Positions 1-12,155 of a stretch of 64,000 nucleotides of DNA are shown here, piece by piece. Numbering within the stretch: position 1 is the first letter of the stretch; each line of letters begins with the position of its first letter. A program made the translations under genes and the position numbers. Origin of the DNA: Penicillium oxalicum (Eukaryota > Ascomycota > Eurotiomycetes > Eurotiales > Aspergillaceae); contig NC_064656.1 of NCBI RefSeq assembly GCF_001723175.1, positions 1,054,001-1,118,000 on the forward strand, written 5' to 3'. The notes beneath the pieces are model-generated. The model worked only from the letters and a program-made list of their open reading frames with translations. It searched no databases and was not told the DNA's origin.

Positions 1-70
1 ATTCCGACCAAGCAATCAGATTGGATCATTGCTTCTTTTTTCTTTCGGCGACCGAAGAGCTGTGACCTAC

Positions 71-261
71 CTCGCTGGTGCGGGAGCCGGGGATGACTCC
101 ATCTTCACATCCTGGGCACTAGACGCTGGAAAATCGTCGTCCTCATCGTCAAACATGTCTTCCAATTTCACCCCAGAGACTTCCTTCTCACCCACTGAGG
201 GTGCATCTGGAAGTTCCTCGTCATCACCGCGAGGAGATTTTGGAGATACTGAGTGTGGCAT
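71..261 (-). CDS. 5' exon of a gene leaving the left edge; possibly DNA primase small subunit
   Basis: The first 63 codons start at ATG 259-261 and end at a GTAGGT donor just after position 71, so the rest of the gene lies left of the window. The peptide begins MPHSVSPKSP and is rich in Asp, Glu, Ser and Pro, with an acidic patch (EDMFDDEDDD) near residue 35-44. This resembles the disordered N-terminus of fungal DNA primase small subunits, but no catalytic part is visible, so that name is a guess from general resemblance. What is seen is an acidic N-terminal tail and a good 5' splice site. Confidence 0.4.
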
Positions 262-1835
262 GATTGACTCGATTTGTTGCGAGATTCAATCCGTCGGTGC
301 AGGAGAGTCCCGAACGGGAAAGCACACAAGACGCGTCTTCACGCGTCGCGTTTGGCTGGGTGGGAAGGTCATGTGACTTTGTCCATCTTACCCCATTGGG
401 AATGCCGCTCCAGTGGGATCTCCATCGTACATCTAAACGTGCTAAAGCCTCACGGGCGCTCACCGTGTCGAATCACGGTGGTCGAAAAGTCTGCTGCAAA
501 AAGGTTTCATATCCCAGTGGTCGGTTTGACACACAACTGCCCCCAGGTGGCCGAGCCTACGACGCCTGTGGGGTCATCATCTTGTCGCCGCATGCGTCTC
601 TCTCTACGACTGTTCCTGTGCCTCGCTCCGAGACAGTAGATCTTGGATGACAGCATGACTTTGTATGCCAGGAGCAGCTCCACAGCTCAGGCACAGCAGT
701 CATCATTGATTACCAATAGCTCATCTCCAACCGTATGAGACGACAGCCTGAACTGGCAGACAACTCGTTGCTCGCATGTACTCAACGTTGACTGACCCTC
801 GGCCATGATCGGCCATTGCCAAATCCGGCAACTTGTACTTCCATTGCGACTATGAAGACAGATGAGGGATCGGATATGGCCAAAGATTAACGACTTCACC
901 TGCAACCACATACTACAGATCTGAACTCGCTCCGTGCTACTCATCCGTCGCGGGAGGCCCACATTCTTCTGGTCCTCACGCCCTGTAGAGGATGTGATCC
1001 GTGCCTATACCGAGCCACTTGCATTCTTTTGACTTTGTAAATGGCGAGGTGATTCGTGAAATCCCCCGTTGAGATCCATCCCGCAATTTCGATCTGATCG
1101 CTTTTGTCCACGTTTCCAAGAACCTGGAGGGTGGAGTGATCACCATATTGTGATGCTACGCCCGGACTTGGTCACCTTGACCGACAATTCAGGGTTGAGT
1201 AACCCTTTGGCGAAGGCTCACCCAGCCCAATGAAATGAACACTGAGATAATAGCACATCATGATACTGTGCGATCTCTTGAGTAGCGCACATTAGCCTCC
1301 ATTTCAAGTCATTCGAGTGAACGAATTGATCAAACGTGTCACCCCATGGACTGGTTTGCTATTCAAGGATCAATGACAGTGGTGTGTCCTTTCGACTTGG
1401 TGGCCGCATTGGGACCCTGCGGTGGATCTCGTCCAGACATCTTTTCACCGCAATGGTACTCCAAAATGTCACCTTTCCAGAGCACACTGCCCTTTCTGTG
1501 CCCTGGGTCCGTCATGTCCTTACTGCATTGCACCAAAAATCGCTTTGATTTTGAGGGGCAAGTTGTTGCAACGTCCAATCTTGATGACGGCCAACAATTT
1601 GTGGATCTCAGGACGTCCTTTACGTCTCCTGGACTCTACCATGGCAGCTACTTGTCCACCGTGAGTTACTATTTTTGCTCATCCTGAGAAAAAGCATATA
1701 AACCACCTCTTCGCCATCTCCAAGTTCCTTTTCTCCCAAACATCCTTCTTGAATACATTCGTTCGTTCGTTTCCAATTCTTCAAAATCTTCTTGCTTCTA
1801 AGCACACCCAAAAAAAATCCCACCAATTTTCCAAA
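262..1835. other. Divergent intergenic region
   Basis: About 1.6 kb between two diverging genes. Only short, unsupported reading frames occur. Apart from the TATA-like box near the right end I see no RNA gene or repeat. Confidence 0.6.
1695..1702 (+). promoter_or_regulatory. TATA-like box of the wall-protein gene
   Basis: The sequence CATATAAA lies about 135 nt upstream of the start codon at 1836, followed by a pyrimidine/A-rich leader (CCAAAATGG at the start), as expected for a strongly expressed fungal secretory gene. Confidence 0.45.
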
Positions 1836-3270
1836 ATGGTCAACGCTGTGGCAATCCTGGCACTTGCCAGCCCCGCCCTTGCCGGTGTCATGCAGGCTCG
1901 AGGAGGCGAGTATATTCGTCCATCCTCTGCCGTTCAGTCATGGGGCCATGAAAGCGAAACCTCTTCGTGGACCACCCCGTGTACCACCTCGACCAGCGTG
2001 ACTAGCACTCCGCACTCGACTAGCACTCACTCGACTAGTACTCACTCGACCAGTACTCACTCGACTAGCACCCCGTGCACCACCTCGACCAGCGTGACTA
2101 GCACTCCGCACTCGACTCGCACTCACTCGACTAGTACTCACTCGACTAGCACCCCGTGCACCACCAGCACCAAGGCGACCACCACCCATGCCACTAGCAC
2201 TCACGCTACTAGCACCAAGTCGTCCAGCACTTCTCCGTGCCCGACTTCTACCACCACTGCGAAGCCCTCCACCACCCATGTGAAGCCTGGCCCGAGCACC
2301 ACCGTTGTCACTATTGTGACCACAACCTGCCCTGGTACGTGCTATCGAACGCCCTTTGGACCGAGTCCGTAGCTTGGGCCACTTTAACTAATCATGTGCA
2401 GTCACTTCCTCTGTGGTCACCTCTGGCACGACCACCTACACGATCCCAATCACCCAGACTAGCACTATCACTTTGACCAAGACTAGCATCGTGGACAAAC
2501 AGCCCACTATGGTGTACTCTACCAAGGTTCCTCCCGTCACCGCTAGCGCTTCTGTCGTCCCGCCTGCCAAGCAGCCCTCTGTCGTGCCTGTCGTGCCTGT
2601 CGTGCCCGGCGAGTCCCCATCTGTTCAGCCTGCCCACCCTGCTCCTAGCAAGCCTGCCGAGACCCACCCTGCGCAGCCCGGTGTTTCTGTTGTCCCTGCT
2701 CAGCCCGGTGCCCCTGCTGCTCCCGCTCAACCCGGCGCTCCTGGTGCTCCCGCTGCTCCTGGTGCCCCCGCTGCTCCTGGTGCCCCCGCCGCTCCTGGTG
2801 CCCCCGCCGCTCCTGGTGCCCCCGCCGCTCCTGGTGCCCCCGCCGCTCCTGGTGCCCCCGCCGCTCCTGGTGCCCCCGCCGCTCCTGGTGCTCCTGCTGC
2901 TCCTGGTGCCCCTGCTGCTCCTGGTGCCCCTGCTGCTCCTGGTGCTCCCGCTGCTCCCGGTGCTCCCGCTGCTCCCGGTGCTCCCGCTGCTCCCGGTGCT
3001 CCCGCTGCTCCCGGTGCTCCCGCTGCTCCTGGTGCCCCTGCCGCTCCTGAGGCTCCTGCTCAGCCTGCCCAGCCTGCCCAGCCTGCCCAGCCTGCCCAGC
3101 CTGCCCAGCCTGCCCAGCCCGGTGCTCCTGCTGCGCCCGCTCAGCCCGCTCAGCCCGCCGCGCCTGGTGAGTCGCAGCCCGCTGGTCAGCCCTTCACTGG
3201 TGCTGCTTCCGTTGTCAAGCCCGCTGCTGGTCTTTTGGCCGGTATCATCGGCCTGATGGCTCTGCTGTAA
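1836..3270 (+). CDS. GPI-anchored, repeat-rich mucin-like cell-wall protein
   Basis: Exons 1836-2334 and 2402-3270 give 455 residues. Intron 2335-2401 has a GTACGT donor and an ACTAAT branch region. A signal peptide is evident ([17 protein letters not shown]). Residues about 45-160 are almost all Ser/Thr in imperfect STHST and TPCTTS units, an expected O-mannosylation region. A linker follows, then 17 tandem GAPAAP hexapeptides and an AQP repeat run. The C-terminus has a hydrophobic tail ([15 protein letters not shown]) after a small-residue stretch, as in GPI attachment signals. The likely role is a structural or adhesive wall glycoprotein. There is no catalytic domain. The start was chosen for the signal peptide and the CCAAAATGG context. 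Confidence 0.85.
2743..3048 (+). repeat. 17-unit 18-bp coding tandem repeat (GAPAAP)
   Basis: Exactly seventeen 18-bp units, with neighbouring copies sharing the same synonymous codons in blocks (CCC/GCC early, CCT/GCT in the middle, CCC/GCT late). This block pattern indicates recent stepwise expansion by slippage or unequal crossover inside the wall-protein gene. Confidence 0.9.
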
Positions 3271-4608
3271 ACCAGCACGTGATTGCCGTGGACTCTGCTC
3301 TTTCAATGGAGGGTTCTCCATGACAGAATACGCTTGTCCTGCCTGTGCTGTCTAAGGATTTGTTCTGTTTGATCCTCGTGGTGGGGACAAAAGAGCAAAT
3401 GCAATTTGGAAAATTGGTTGTTTTCGCGTGTGCTTTTTTTTTGGTCAGGGTTGGAATCCGTTTACAGGCCCGCACAGCTATTTTCTCGTTGTGAAGACGA
3501 GGAGATTGTTGGAGATGCTTGGTCGTCACAAGGATATTTCGTTCGCTCTTACCCATACTTAGACCATCAATTAGTAGTAATAATAGTAATACATAGCTCT
3601 TGATTTTTATTGATCTTTGTTTCACAGTTTCACTACTCCCTCTGCGTAGGACCATTTGCCTCTTATAATTGACTCAATCCGAGTCCATTTCAAGACAAAA
3701 GTCCAATTTTAGGTTCTCCTCCACTGCCACTGCCTCAGACGGATTTAGGAAATTTCCCCGTCTTCTGGCATGAAAAAAAGAACGAGGCAATAATCACAAA
3801 CTAGCTAAGGATACCCAACACTGTTCAATATCGAGAAATAATCATCGGATGTCGATACGCACGTATGTTGTCATGTGAATTATCCTTATACGTCAGGTAC
3901 AGTTACGTGTCCAAAAGTACTTTGTCCTCTGGTTTCTGGGTTGTGTTTAACCGGCAATTCCAATTGAAGGTTACCTATCCGTACCTACGTCTACCAGGAA
4001 ATCTCACAGAGTACTAGAGTTAGCAATATCCTTTCCTCCGTTTCCTACTAGTTACCAGCTTGCAATCCTAGTCTATTTGAACTGGATGGATGACAATTTC
4101 AGGCTGGGCCTGAGCTTGATGGATAGTAGCCTTTAGGTAGGTCACTTGGGCAGTTCACATGTGGGTACAAAATTGGAACTCGGTGCCTGACGGTGCTAGC
4201 CGTGTAAGTCATGCCTCGGCGTGTCCGGGGAGTAGATATCAATTAAGGTTGCTGACTGCCAGAGGTTATTCATATACACTAGCTCGGTGGATTCTCGGCA
4301 CGGTGGTCTGGTTTAAATCTATTGATTGCAAGTAGACAATACTGGGTTCCATGGTTTGTTGGTTATGTAGGGAGCACGGACTGGTAGATACAGGAATGAA
4401 TCAACTCGCTGGGAATTTTTGATATGGTTCATGTCCCAAGTTTAGCTCAAATGGGAAAGAAATAATTCAACAATGAATGTAGATCCCGCTGCGACGTTGA
4501 AGGCGTCTACTCTGAGTTCAAGGATATATGTAATTACAAACAGAGCAGAAGAAAGGAAACAAAATCTATACAAACTAATTCAAGAAAAAGGTCCGAGGGG
4601 TCGAATTT
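3271..4608. other. Intergenic, convergent side
   Basis: About 1.3 kb between the 3' ends of the wall-protein gene and threonine synthase. It looks more AT-rich than the genes. It has short palindromic AT stretches but no convincing gene, tRNA or mobile element. Confidence 0.55.
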
Positions 4609-6542
4609 TTAACGTTGACCCTCAAGCTCCTGCTCCACCTCGGCCTTGACAATTTCACGCACGCCCTCCCAGCCTGCACCACGAGGCACCGCCGTGACGC
4701 GACGCTCACGCTGCTCCAGGCCCACAAACTCCTCGGGGAGTACTTCACTGAAGCTGTAACCGTCTTCCTTGCTCAAAGCCAGATCCACTGCGCTCGCGAA
4801 CTTGGCAGGGTGTGCCGTCGACAGCGAAATGTGGCTTTCACCGGGATTTCGCTGAATTGAGCGGCGGGAAGCAGCAACACCAACAGCTGTGTGCGGGTCG
4901 AGAATGTAGCCGCCGGTCTTGGAGCTTCTGGGGCTACCAGCGGGAAGATCCTTGGGAACACAATTCCTGTAGGTTTCCCGGATGGTCTCGATGGTTTCTT
5001 CATTGCTGACTCGCTCGCTCTCGAATTCGGCCTTGGCGGCCTCGATGATGGCGGCGGGGACTTGGAAGCCGCCCTCGGTCTTCAGTTTGTTCAACCAGCT
5101 GCTGACACTTTCGCAGGCGTGCTTACGGCGCTCGTCAGCGGTAGCGGCCTTGTCAGTCTGGAATGCAAAGAACCAGAGAAGACGCTCAAAGTTGCTGCTG
5201 ACGAGAATGTCCATGGCCGGGCTGTGGGTTTCCTTAACGCCCGCGTCCGTGGGCGCGTCAAGAGGCTTCTTGGTGTAGTGACCGTTGGTGCGGAAGAATC
5301 GGTCGAGGATACTACGTCAAACATCATGAGTGAATGATCTCCCAAGAAAATCGTGGAACAAACAAACTGGACTTACTCGTTCTCGTTGGTGGCAACCACC
5401 AGCTTGGAGAAGGGTAGGCCCATCTGCTTGGCGAACCATCCAGCCAGGATATCTCCAAAGTTCCCGGAGGGCACCACAACACGCACACCGGTACCCGGTT
5501 TGTAGTTGGGGGATTTTGTCAGGGAGAGATATGAATAGAAGTAGTAGGTGATCTTTGAAGGAAGCGCAAGTTAGTAAATTTTGAGTGTGGGGATGAGTGA
5601 CATCTCCAAAGGTTGAAAAGAATTTGAGAGAAATCTTGACTGACCTGAGCGAGAATACGGGCCCAATTGATCGAGTTGATGGCACCAATATTGTGGGTCT
5701 TGTTGATATCAGGATCGGCGAATATGGCCTTGACGATGTCCTGGCAGTCATCAAAGGAGCCTTCGACAGTGAGGTTGTGGACATTCGCATCGAGTACGCT
5801 TGTCATCTGCGCCTCCTGAATGGGGCTAACCTTGCCCTTGGGGAAGAGAATGAAGACAGACACATCCTTCTTGCCTCGCAGACCATAGATGGCCGCCGAG
5901 CCAGTATCACCGGATGTTGCGCCCACAATGGTCAAGTGGTGACGGTCCTTGCCAGTCTTTCCCTGATTTTTGCGCACGAGGAAATATTCAAAAAAGTTAC
6001 CCAAGCTCTGGAGCGCAACGTCTTTGAAAGCAAAGGTTGGTCCGTGGAAGAGTTCAAGGAGGTAGAGGTTGTCCTTGGGATCCAATGCGGCGACGGGTGT
6101 ACGCTCCGGGTGACGGAAGGTCGAGTAGGACTTTTCGACGATAGCCTTCAGATCTTCAGAGGGAATTTCAGAAGGAGAGATGTATCTATCAGCGCATACA
6201 TATCAGATTAGCGGCCGCTTCAATTTCAAGTCTTCATCCACAACGCAGTGTCCACTTACAGGGACATGATACGGTGCGCCAATTCGGCGAAGGACAAATC
6301 CCGCCACTCACTCTCCCATGACGGTGGCAGAGAAGGAATCTCCTCAGGAATGAATAGACCACCATCCGAGGCAAGTCCCTTCATGACAACATCCTCAAAA
6401 GACCGCTACCGTGCGAAACAAACAATTAGTCCAGGTGCTTCCCCAAGACACCTCATTGAGGCTCGGAGGATTGCAGATGTGGCGGAGATCTTGTACGTAC
6501 TCCGGACTCGCTTCCACGAGTACTGAGATAACGCTGAGACAT
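4609..6542 (-). CDS. THR4: Threonine synthase
   Basis: PLP enzyme converting O-phosphohomoserine to threonine, the last step of threonine synthesis. Five exons: 6542-6501, 6405-6260, 6185-5645, 5552-5377, 5311-4609, giving 535 residues, close to the fungal norm. The N-terminus MSQRYLSTRGSESG is encoded by a 42-nt first exon. Family landmarks are GLASDGGLFIPEEIP, LFHGPTFAFKDVALQ (the Lys being the PLP-binding residue), VGATSGDTGSAA, INSINWARILAQ and VPSGNFGDILAG. All splice phases fit, including the join that rebuilds NENDILDRF. Nothing looks damaged. The alcohol dehydrogenase gene lies upstream on the same strand but appears unrelated. Confidence 0.96.
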
Positions 6543-7250
6543 GGTGACGACAGCAACCACAGCAATTGACCCAAAATGCCCAAAAAGAAATCAATGGACA
6601 ATGCTGGCGAGGGAGAGAACAATAAGAAGAATCGCGATCTGAATCACAGCGGGGCCCTGTGAATCATTTCAGTCTTTTGCTTATGCGCGCGGGGATGCGC
6701 CGTGAGACGCTGTTCCACCTTGGGACTAGCGTCTCCGAAAGCGGCCTCACGTGGGCGGACTCGATCTGCCCGATGGCCGGCGGCGGGCATTCGCATCCAT
6801 CCACTCAACGTCGAGAAAAAGATCTGGACCCTTGTGGCTGACTGTACATCTACTTGATTTCACCTGCAAATCTTTTGACGAAAGGCAGGGACAGTGCCCT
6901 CGAGAAGCTATTTTACGTGAAATTCCGAATACACGCAAGCAGTGTAGATGGTCAATTGAAGCCATCTAAAGTAGAAAACTGGCAATCATATAACTTGAAT
7001 GATGGTCGTCCTCCGTCTGCCTGCTTGCAGCTGTGATCCATATCACTCCCTCTTATTGAAACCTCAGGCAGAGATTTTCAAGGTCAACGACCAAGGCGCT
7101 TAGATCCTGCAACGACCACAGAGCTGATATAGGTCTATAGTCATGACCAGATAGTAGTATTCTTGCGTCTATCTTGACTGAATATGTACACTTCTTGGTG
7201 ATTACCTCGGCACGGTTTTGGTTCGTTCACTCATCCTCATTTAGCTGAAA
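6543..7250. other. Intergenic
   Basis: About 0.7 kb between two genes on the minus strand, holding the threonine synthase promoter and the 3' region of the dehydrogenase. No further gene is supported. Confidence 0.55.
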
Positions 7251-8478
7251 TCACTGATTGACCAAGACGTAGCGGTAGCGGGCCTTGCCATCCTCCATAT
7301 CCACAATGGCCTTGTTGGCTTCCTTCATAGATACCTCCTCGATCCAGGGTTGAATGCTCTTTTCAGCGACCAGCTCGAACATCTCCCGAATCTCGCCAGG
7401 GCTACCGACCATGGAGCTCTCCACCTTGAGTCGGCGAATCAGATTGCGGACAGGTGCGTAGAGGGTTCCGTCGTCAGGCAGGCCAACCTGCACCAGAGTA
7501 CCGTTGGTGCGCAGCAGACCCAGATACTCGGCCATTGGCATCTAAATTCGAGCGAGCGAAACATCGTCAGTTCCCGGGTGTCATACAGTGAGATTGCCAG
7601 AACCAGGTGGGTCATCCTCGGCTTACCTTGGAGGAAGAAACCGTGCACACAATCAAGTCCAAGGAGCGAGCGTGCTTGGTGGCCCAGTCAGGCTCGTCGT
7701 CTGTGGCAATGTACAGATCCGCACCCATCTTGATCGCATCCTCGCTCTTGGCGGTCTTGCGAGAGATGGCCACGACCTTGTCGGCTCCCATGGCCTTGGC
7801 AAACAGGACACCAAAGTGGCCGAGACCACCGACACCGATAATGCCGACGCGCTTGCCTGGACCACAGTTGTTGTGCTTCAGCGGGCTATACAGAGTCACA
7901 CCACCACACAACATGGGTGCCGCGGCAGCCGACGGGATGCTGTCGGGGATCTTGATGGCAAAGTGAGAGGGCACCCGGTTATAGGTCGCATAACCACCGT
8001 AGGACTTGTCGCCATTGTGGTACTTGCTGTTGTACGTGCCGGTGATGCCCTTGCCACAGTACTGCTCCCATCCCATCGCACATTCTTCGCAGTCGCCCTG
8101 GCGGCCCAGGCAAGAGTCACTCTGCGCGCCAACACCGACTCGGTCACCGACCTTGATCCCGTTGGTTACTTTAGATCCCACGCGAACTGCCGTTCCAACG
8201 ATCTCATGGCCAACGCACACTGGATAAAGACTGGGTCTCTGGCAAATAATTAGAATTGCAAAGTTCACCTGGGAATAAATATTGAGGAGAAGCACACTCA
8301 CCCAGCCACTGCGCAAGGTGTGCAAATCAGAACCACAGATACCACAGTGGGAAATTTTAATGTCGATATCGGTCTCCTCCCAGGTCTTGGGCTGGAATTC
8401 TTGCCAGACCATCTTGCCCTCGACGGAGCTGGAGTCCAGCCCCATCCAGCCCTCGAACTTGTAATCGGTCTCAGCCAT
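7251..8478 (-). CDS. NADP-dependent zinc alcohol dehydrogenase (cinnamyl-alcohol/ADH6 type)
   Basis: Medium-chain dehydrogenase/reductase that interconverts alcohols and aldehydes. Exons 8478-8302, 8238-7627 and 7541-7251 give 359 residues, the usual length for the Adh6/Adh7 group. Catalytic zinc ligands lie in HCGICGSDLHTLRSGW and in the VGHEIVG loop. A Cys-rich segment for the structural zinc follows (SCLGRQGDCEECAMGWEQYC). The nucleotide-binding motif is GVGGLGHFG. The ATG at 8478 was preferred over the in-frame ATG at 8493 because it has CCACCATGG context and gives the standard MAETDYKF start. Intron 8239-8301 is 63 nt and open in frame, so its retention would only insert 21 residues. The substrate cannot be told from sequence. 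Confidence 0.93.
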
Positions 8479-9514
8479 GGTGGTGGTATACAATTTCTAG
8501 CGTGGTCTTTGTGAAAATATCTCCTGGAAGAAAGAAAAAGAGCTGATCGGCTGATTCGCGATCGGTCTATTTATGTCATGCCCACTCCAGTCCTCCCACC
8601 TAGCCCACTTGCCCTGGGGAGACTTCTGGAGCGAGATCCACTGGCTGGTTGGAGACTCGACGGAACCTCGGCACCAGCCGGTCTTCACCAGCGATGGAGG
8701 AAAATTGGTAATCAGTGCGGGTTTTCTGGTGGATCGGGGCATGATACCATCCATCCAACGCCTTTTCACTTCGGGCCCAGCTTGCCCAGTATGAAGCTTT
8801 GGACGTGGCTATCGTCGAAAGTCGACAAGGAGACTATGCAGGGGCGAGCATGACACGGATTGCAGTTCACGACACTATGTAGGTGACAGGGCAATCATAC
8901 TTGGCACTTCACATCTCTAGCTGATGACGTGAACAGGGGTGGTCTAGTCGATGCTTAACTTCTTCGTGGGCTTGATCGGGCTGGGAGATTCCGAGTAGAA
9001 GACGAATGATCTCATCCACGTGCGGTGCCCAGTGACCGGGTGGCTCCACTGCGGGTCACTTCACCACGCCCCAAAATAATATTTCGAGTGTAGGAGCCAT
9101 GTTCCATTGTGACTTGACATCTCCCTGTCGAAAATATTCATATTGGTTGGTCCATGGTTCCAATTCAAGCCACAGACGTGGTAAGTGGTGGCTCGGATTG
9201 TGTACTGATTAAGAAGTCAAATCGGAATTGACTGCGTCTCGTCGATGAAGGGGGATAAAAATGTACATGTATGGAACCCCTGAGATGTCCTATAGAGAAG
9301 AAACGCAGGGACAACCTCGATCAGGAGCGGATATTAAGCACATTAAGAGGCACAGAGAATCAACAGACCCTTCTATCTCATGCTGTCCAGAACGTCCATC
9401 CCTCTCGCGAGCAAAATACTGAATGATAGGGAGATGGAGGAAGGGAGGCCAGGGGCAGATTTGCTCTGCAGGTAACCAATGCAAGATAAGTCAACACGTG
9501 CCAGGCAGTAGGTC
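8479..9514. other. Intergenic
   Basis: About 1.0 kb holding the dehydrogenase promoter and the 3' flank of the adaptin gene. CACGTG-type and TGACGT-type words occur once or twice, not above what chance would give. No gene seen. Confidence 0.5.
8567..8575 (-). promoter_or_regulatory. TATA-like box of the dehydrogenase gene
   Basis: Read on the minus strand this is CATAAATAG, about 90 nt upstream of the start codon at 8478. Position and sequence fit a core promoter, but there is no direct evidence of use. Confidence 0.4.
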
Positions 9515-12155
9515 CTAAATAAGGTCCATCATATCATGACTGCCAGAGTTTTGCGGGGTACTGTGAGAGGCAGAAGCTTGATTTCCAGAGAGATCAAGAC
9601 CGGAGAAACCATTCATCAAGTCACCAGCACCTCCACCAGGGGCGCCCCCGGTTGCTGCTTGTGAGGGACCGGAGTCGCCAAAGACTCCCAGCAAATCGTC
9701 CAGATTGTTGCTCCCCTGAGCCGGAGGTGCACCCGCGGCAGGTGATTGCATCCGAACGGGAGTACCTGCCAGCCCTTCCAAGCCGGACAATTCGCCAGAG
9801 GGTTCTTTTTGGGCGGAGGCGGGGGCACCACCGTCGAAATCGATGTCCAGCAAATTCTCGACGTTGTTTTGTGCCTGCGATGAAGATGTAGTGCCGCTGA
9901 CTGCAGCCGCAGCCGCAGCCGCCAAGGGATTTTCTCGGGCATTCTGAAGTTGTTCCCTGGAGAAAAGAAAAAAGAGAGAAGAAAAGTCAGTACCGGCTAA
10001 AGCTGCGTAGGATATCGGTAGGAAAAGAGGGAGTTGACTTACTCGATAGCGGCCCGTTGGACGGCATCGGCGCCAAAGCGACCCTGCCCGACAAACTGCT
10101 CTGGAGGCTTGTGGTAGACAGAAGACAGAGTGGAGAGTTCCTGCAGAAGCTGGTCAAGAAGCGTCGGCGGTAATGAGCTGATGGTAGTGACGATGGGAGG
10201 CTTTTCTGAAAGGACAATGTTCTTCGTGGCATTCTGATCACTTGTGTTGGAGAGCAAGCGCCAGTAGATGTAAGCACGGTCACGAACGTCTGGGTTGTCG
10301 TTCTCGGCGGTGGCGGCTTGAAGGACTCGCTGAACGAGGCCTTGGGCCTTTTCAGGCCGCTTGAGGAAGAGCTTGACGACAGCAGTCAGAATCTGTAATT
10401 GAGTCTGCGAGAATTCCTCATTGAACCCGTCAACAAACCCGCCTAGGATGTCACCGGCGTTGCTGATCTTTTCGGCATATTCTCCCACAATCCAGATCAG
10501 AGCAGCACGAGCATTGGGCTCGTCGAGTTCATCGATGCACTTGCACAGAGTGGGAATGATGCCCTCGTAGCCAGGGTATTTCCGGAAGATATCCTTGATC
10601 ACGACAATGGCCTCCTGCACGACATAGTTCACCTTCGTGTTGATCAGGTCCAACAAGGTGTTGACACATTTCTCACTGGCGCTCTCAATCTTGATGGCAA
10701 CCTGCCCAATAGCCTTGACGGCACGACGAACAAAGTCCATGTCAACTTCAAGCGCATACTCCTTCAATTCGGCCAAGAGCTGGTCCACGTTGCGGTCGTT
10801 TGCTATCCGGACCATGATTTCCAACTTTTGGAACTTCACATAAGGCGGGTCGTTATACTTGCAGAAGAAAACACGGAGTTCCTTGTTCAGAATGTCGGGC
10901 TGCTTCTGGAGCAGGAGGTCGATGTTTCGCAGGGCGACATACTGAACTTCGGGCGCCGAGGACACCAAGGTCACTAAAAACCGAGTCAGCGGTCCCTTCG
11001 CGTCGCTGCCAAAAGAAAAGGGAAAAAAAAAGCAAAGAGGCAAGAGAAGGAGTTATGCCACGTACCTAAAGGTGGAGCCATCTTTTTCAGATAAGTCTTG
11101 GCCAACTCAGGCCCAACGTACTTCATGTGCAAAAAGACCACCTTCACGGCCGCCAGAACCACGCCGGAGTTGACGTGCTGGAACTGAGGCGACACACGCT
11201 CGCAAATATGCTCCGACTCTTTCACATCCACGGCACGGTATTCAGCCAACGTGGATAGAATCGTCACACGACCCCACTCCGTACACTCGTTGAGAGCCAT
11301 GAGCATCTTTCGCAACGTGTTGGCAGTGACCTGCAGGGCCTTGGTTTCCGGGGCCGTGTGCTGAATCTCCGATAGTGCAGTGACGGAGTTGGCGACCACC
11401 ATCGGATTTGGGTCTCCAATCATCTCCTGCAGCATCTCGAGGAATCCATTCTCAAGACACATCGCTGGGTTCAGATCAAAAAGCTTGGCCACACAGATTG
11501 CAGCCGTCTTGCGTACGTACGGCGACTCGTCGCGGAGTGTCTTGCGTAGAGGCTCTTCCATGTAGTCCACCATCTTGTCCACACGAATGCAGCCCATCGT
11601 GCGGATGGCCAGAGCGCGGATCAGCGGATTCGGGTCTTCAGAGTCTTGGACGAAGGTATTGACGGCGAGAATGCAGAGGTCAGGGTGTGATTTGGCGTAA
11701 TTCCTGAAAACATCAGCCCTATCCGTATCAATGATTGGCAACAATCTCTCACATCAGATATAAGTAGACCAATTTCTTCTGCTCCAAGTCTGCGGTGGCA
11801 ATGTTCTTCAGCACATCAGGGAAGAGAGCTGATACATCTTTGCCCAAGGTCATAGCCATGATCGTCTTTTGGATTGATTCTTTGCTAATCAGACTGTCAG
11901 CATCATCGCCGTGTTCCGAGCGCGGACCTGTTTTGTGACCATGACGGTCAGTCTTCGTGGACACACCGTTCATAGGCATATTGAGATCTGTGCAAAGGGT
12001 CAGCATTGCCAAGTCGCATTCGTAGTTGCGCTACACCGAGCTGCTGTGATTAAGACACGGGGGAGGGAAACTTCGTACACCAGGCCAGCTCGCAACTCAA
12101 AGGTCTCTCCTTTCCGGGGCACCGCAAAGGCACCGCGGATCTTGTTCATTGCCAT
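9515..12155 (-). CDS. APL2: AP-1 adaptor complex beta subunit (beta-adaptin)
   Basis: Large subunit of the clathrin adaptor acting at the trans-Golgi and endosomes. Six exons: 12155-12079, 11987-11967, 11884-11753, 11703-11066, 10973-10043, 9956-9515, giving 746 residues. The second exon is only 21 nt and encodes the conserved SQYAYER segment; the phases on both sides require it. The adaptin trunk of helical repeats fills residues about 10-590 (for example [20 protein letters not shown] and [20 protein letters not shown]). A low-complexity hinge follows with a clathrin box (LLDID) and a second acidic di-leucine stretch (NLDDLLGVF). The protein stops soon after, so the C-terminal ear seen in animal beta-adaptins is missing. 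AP-1 was favoured over AP-2 by overall resemblance. Confidence 0.94.

Noticed and set aside
2392..3321. 309-codon frame opposite the wall-protein gene
   Set aside because: It is the antisense reading of the GC-rich tandem repeat, gives a Ser/Gly/Arg low-complexity product, and exists only because the repeat has no stops in that register.
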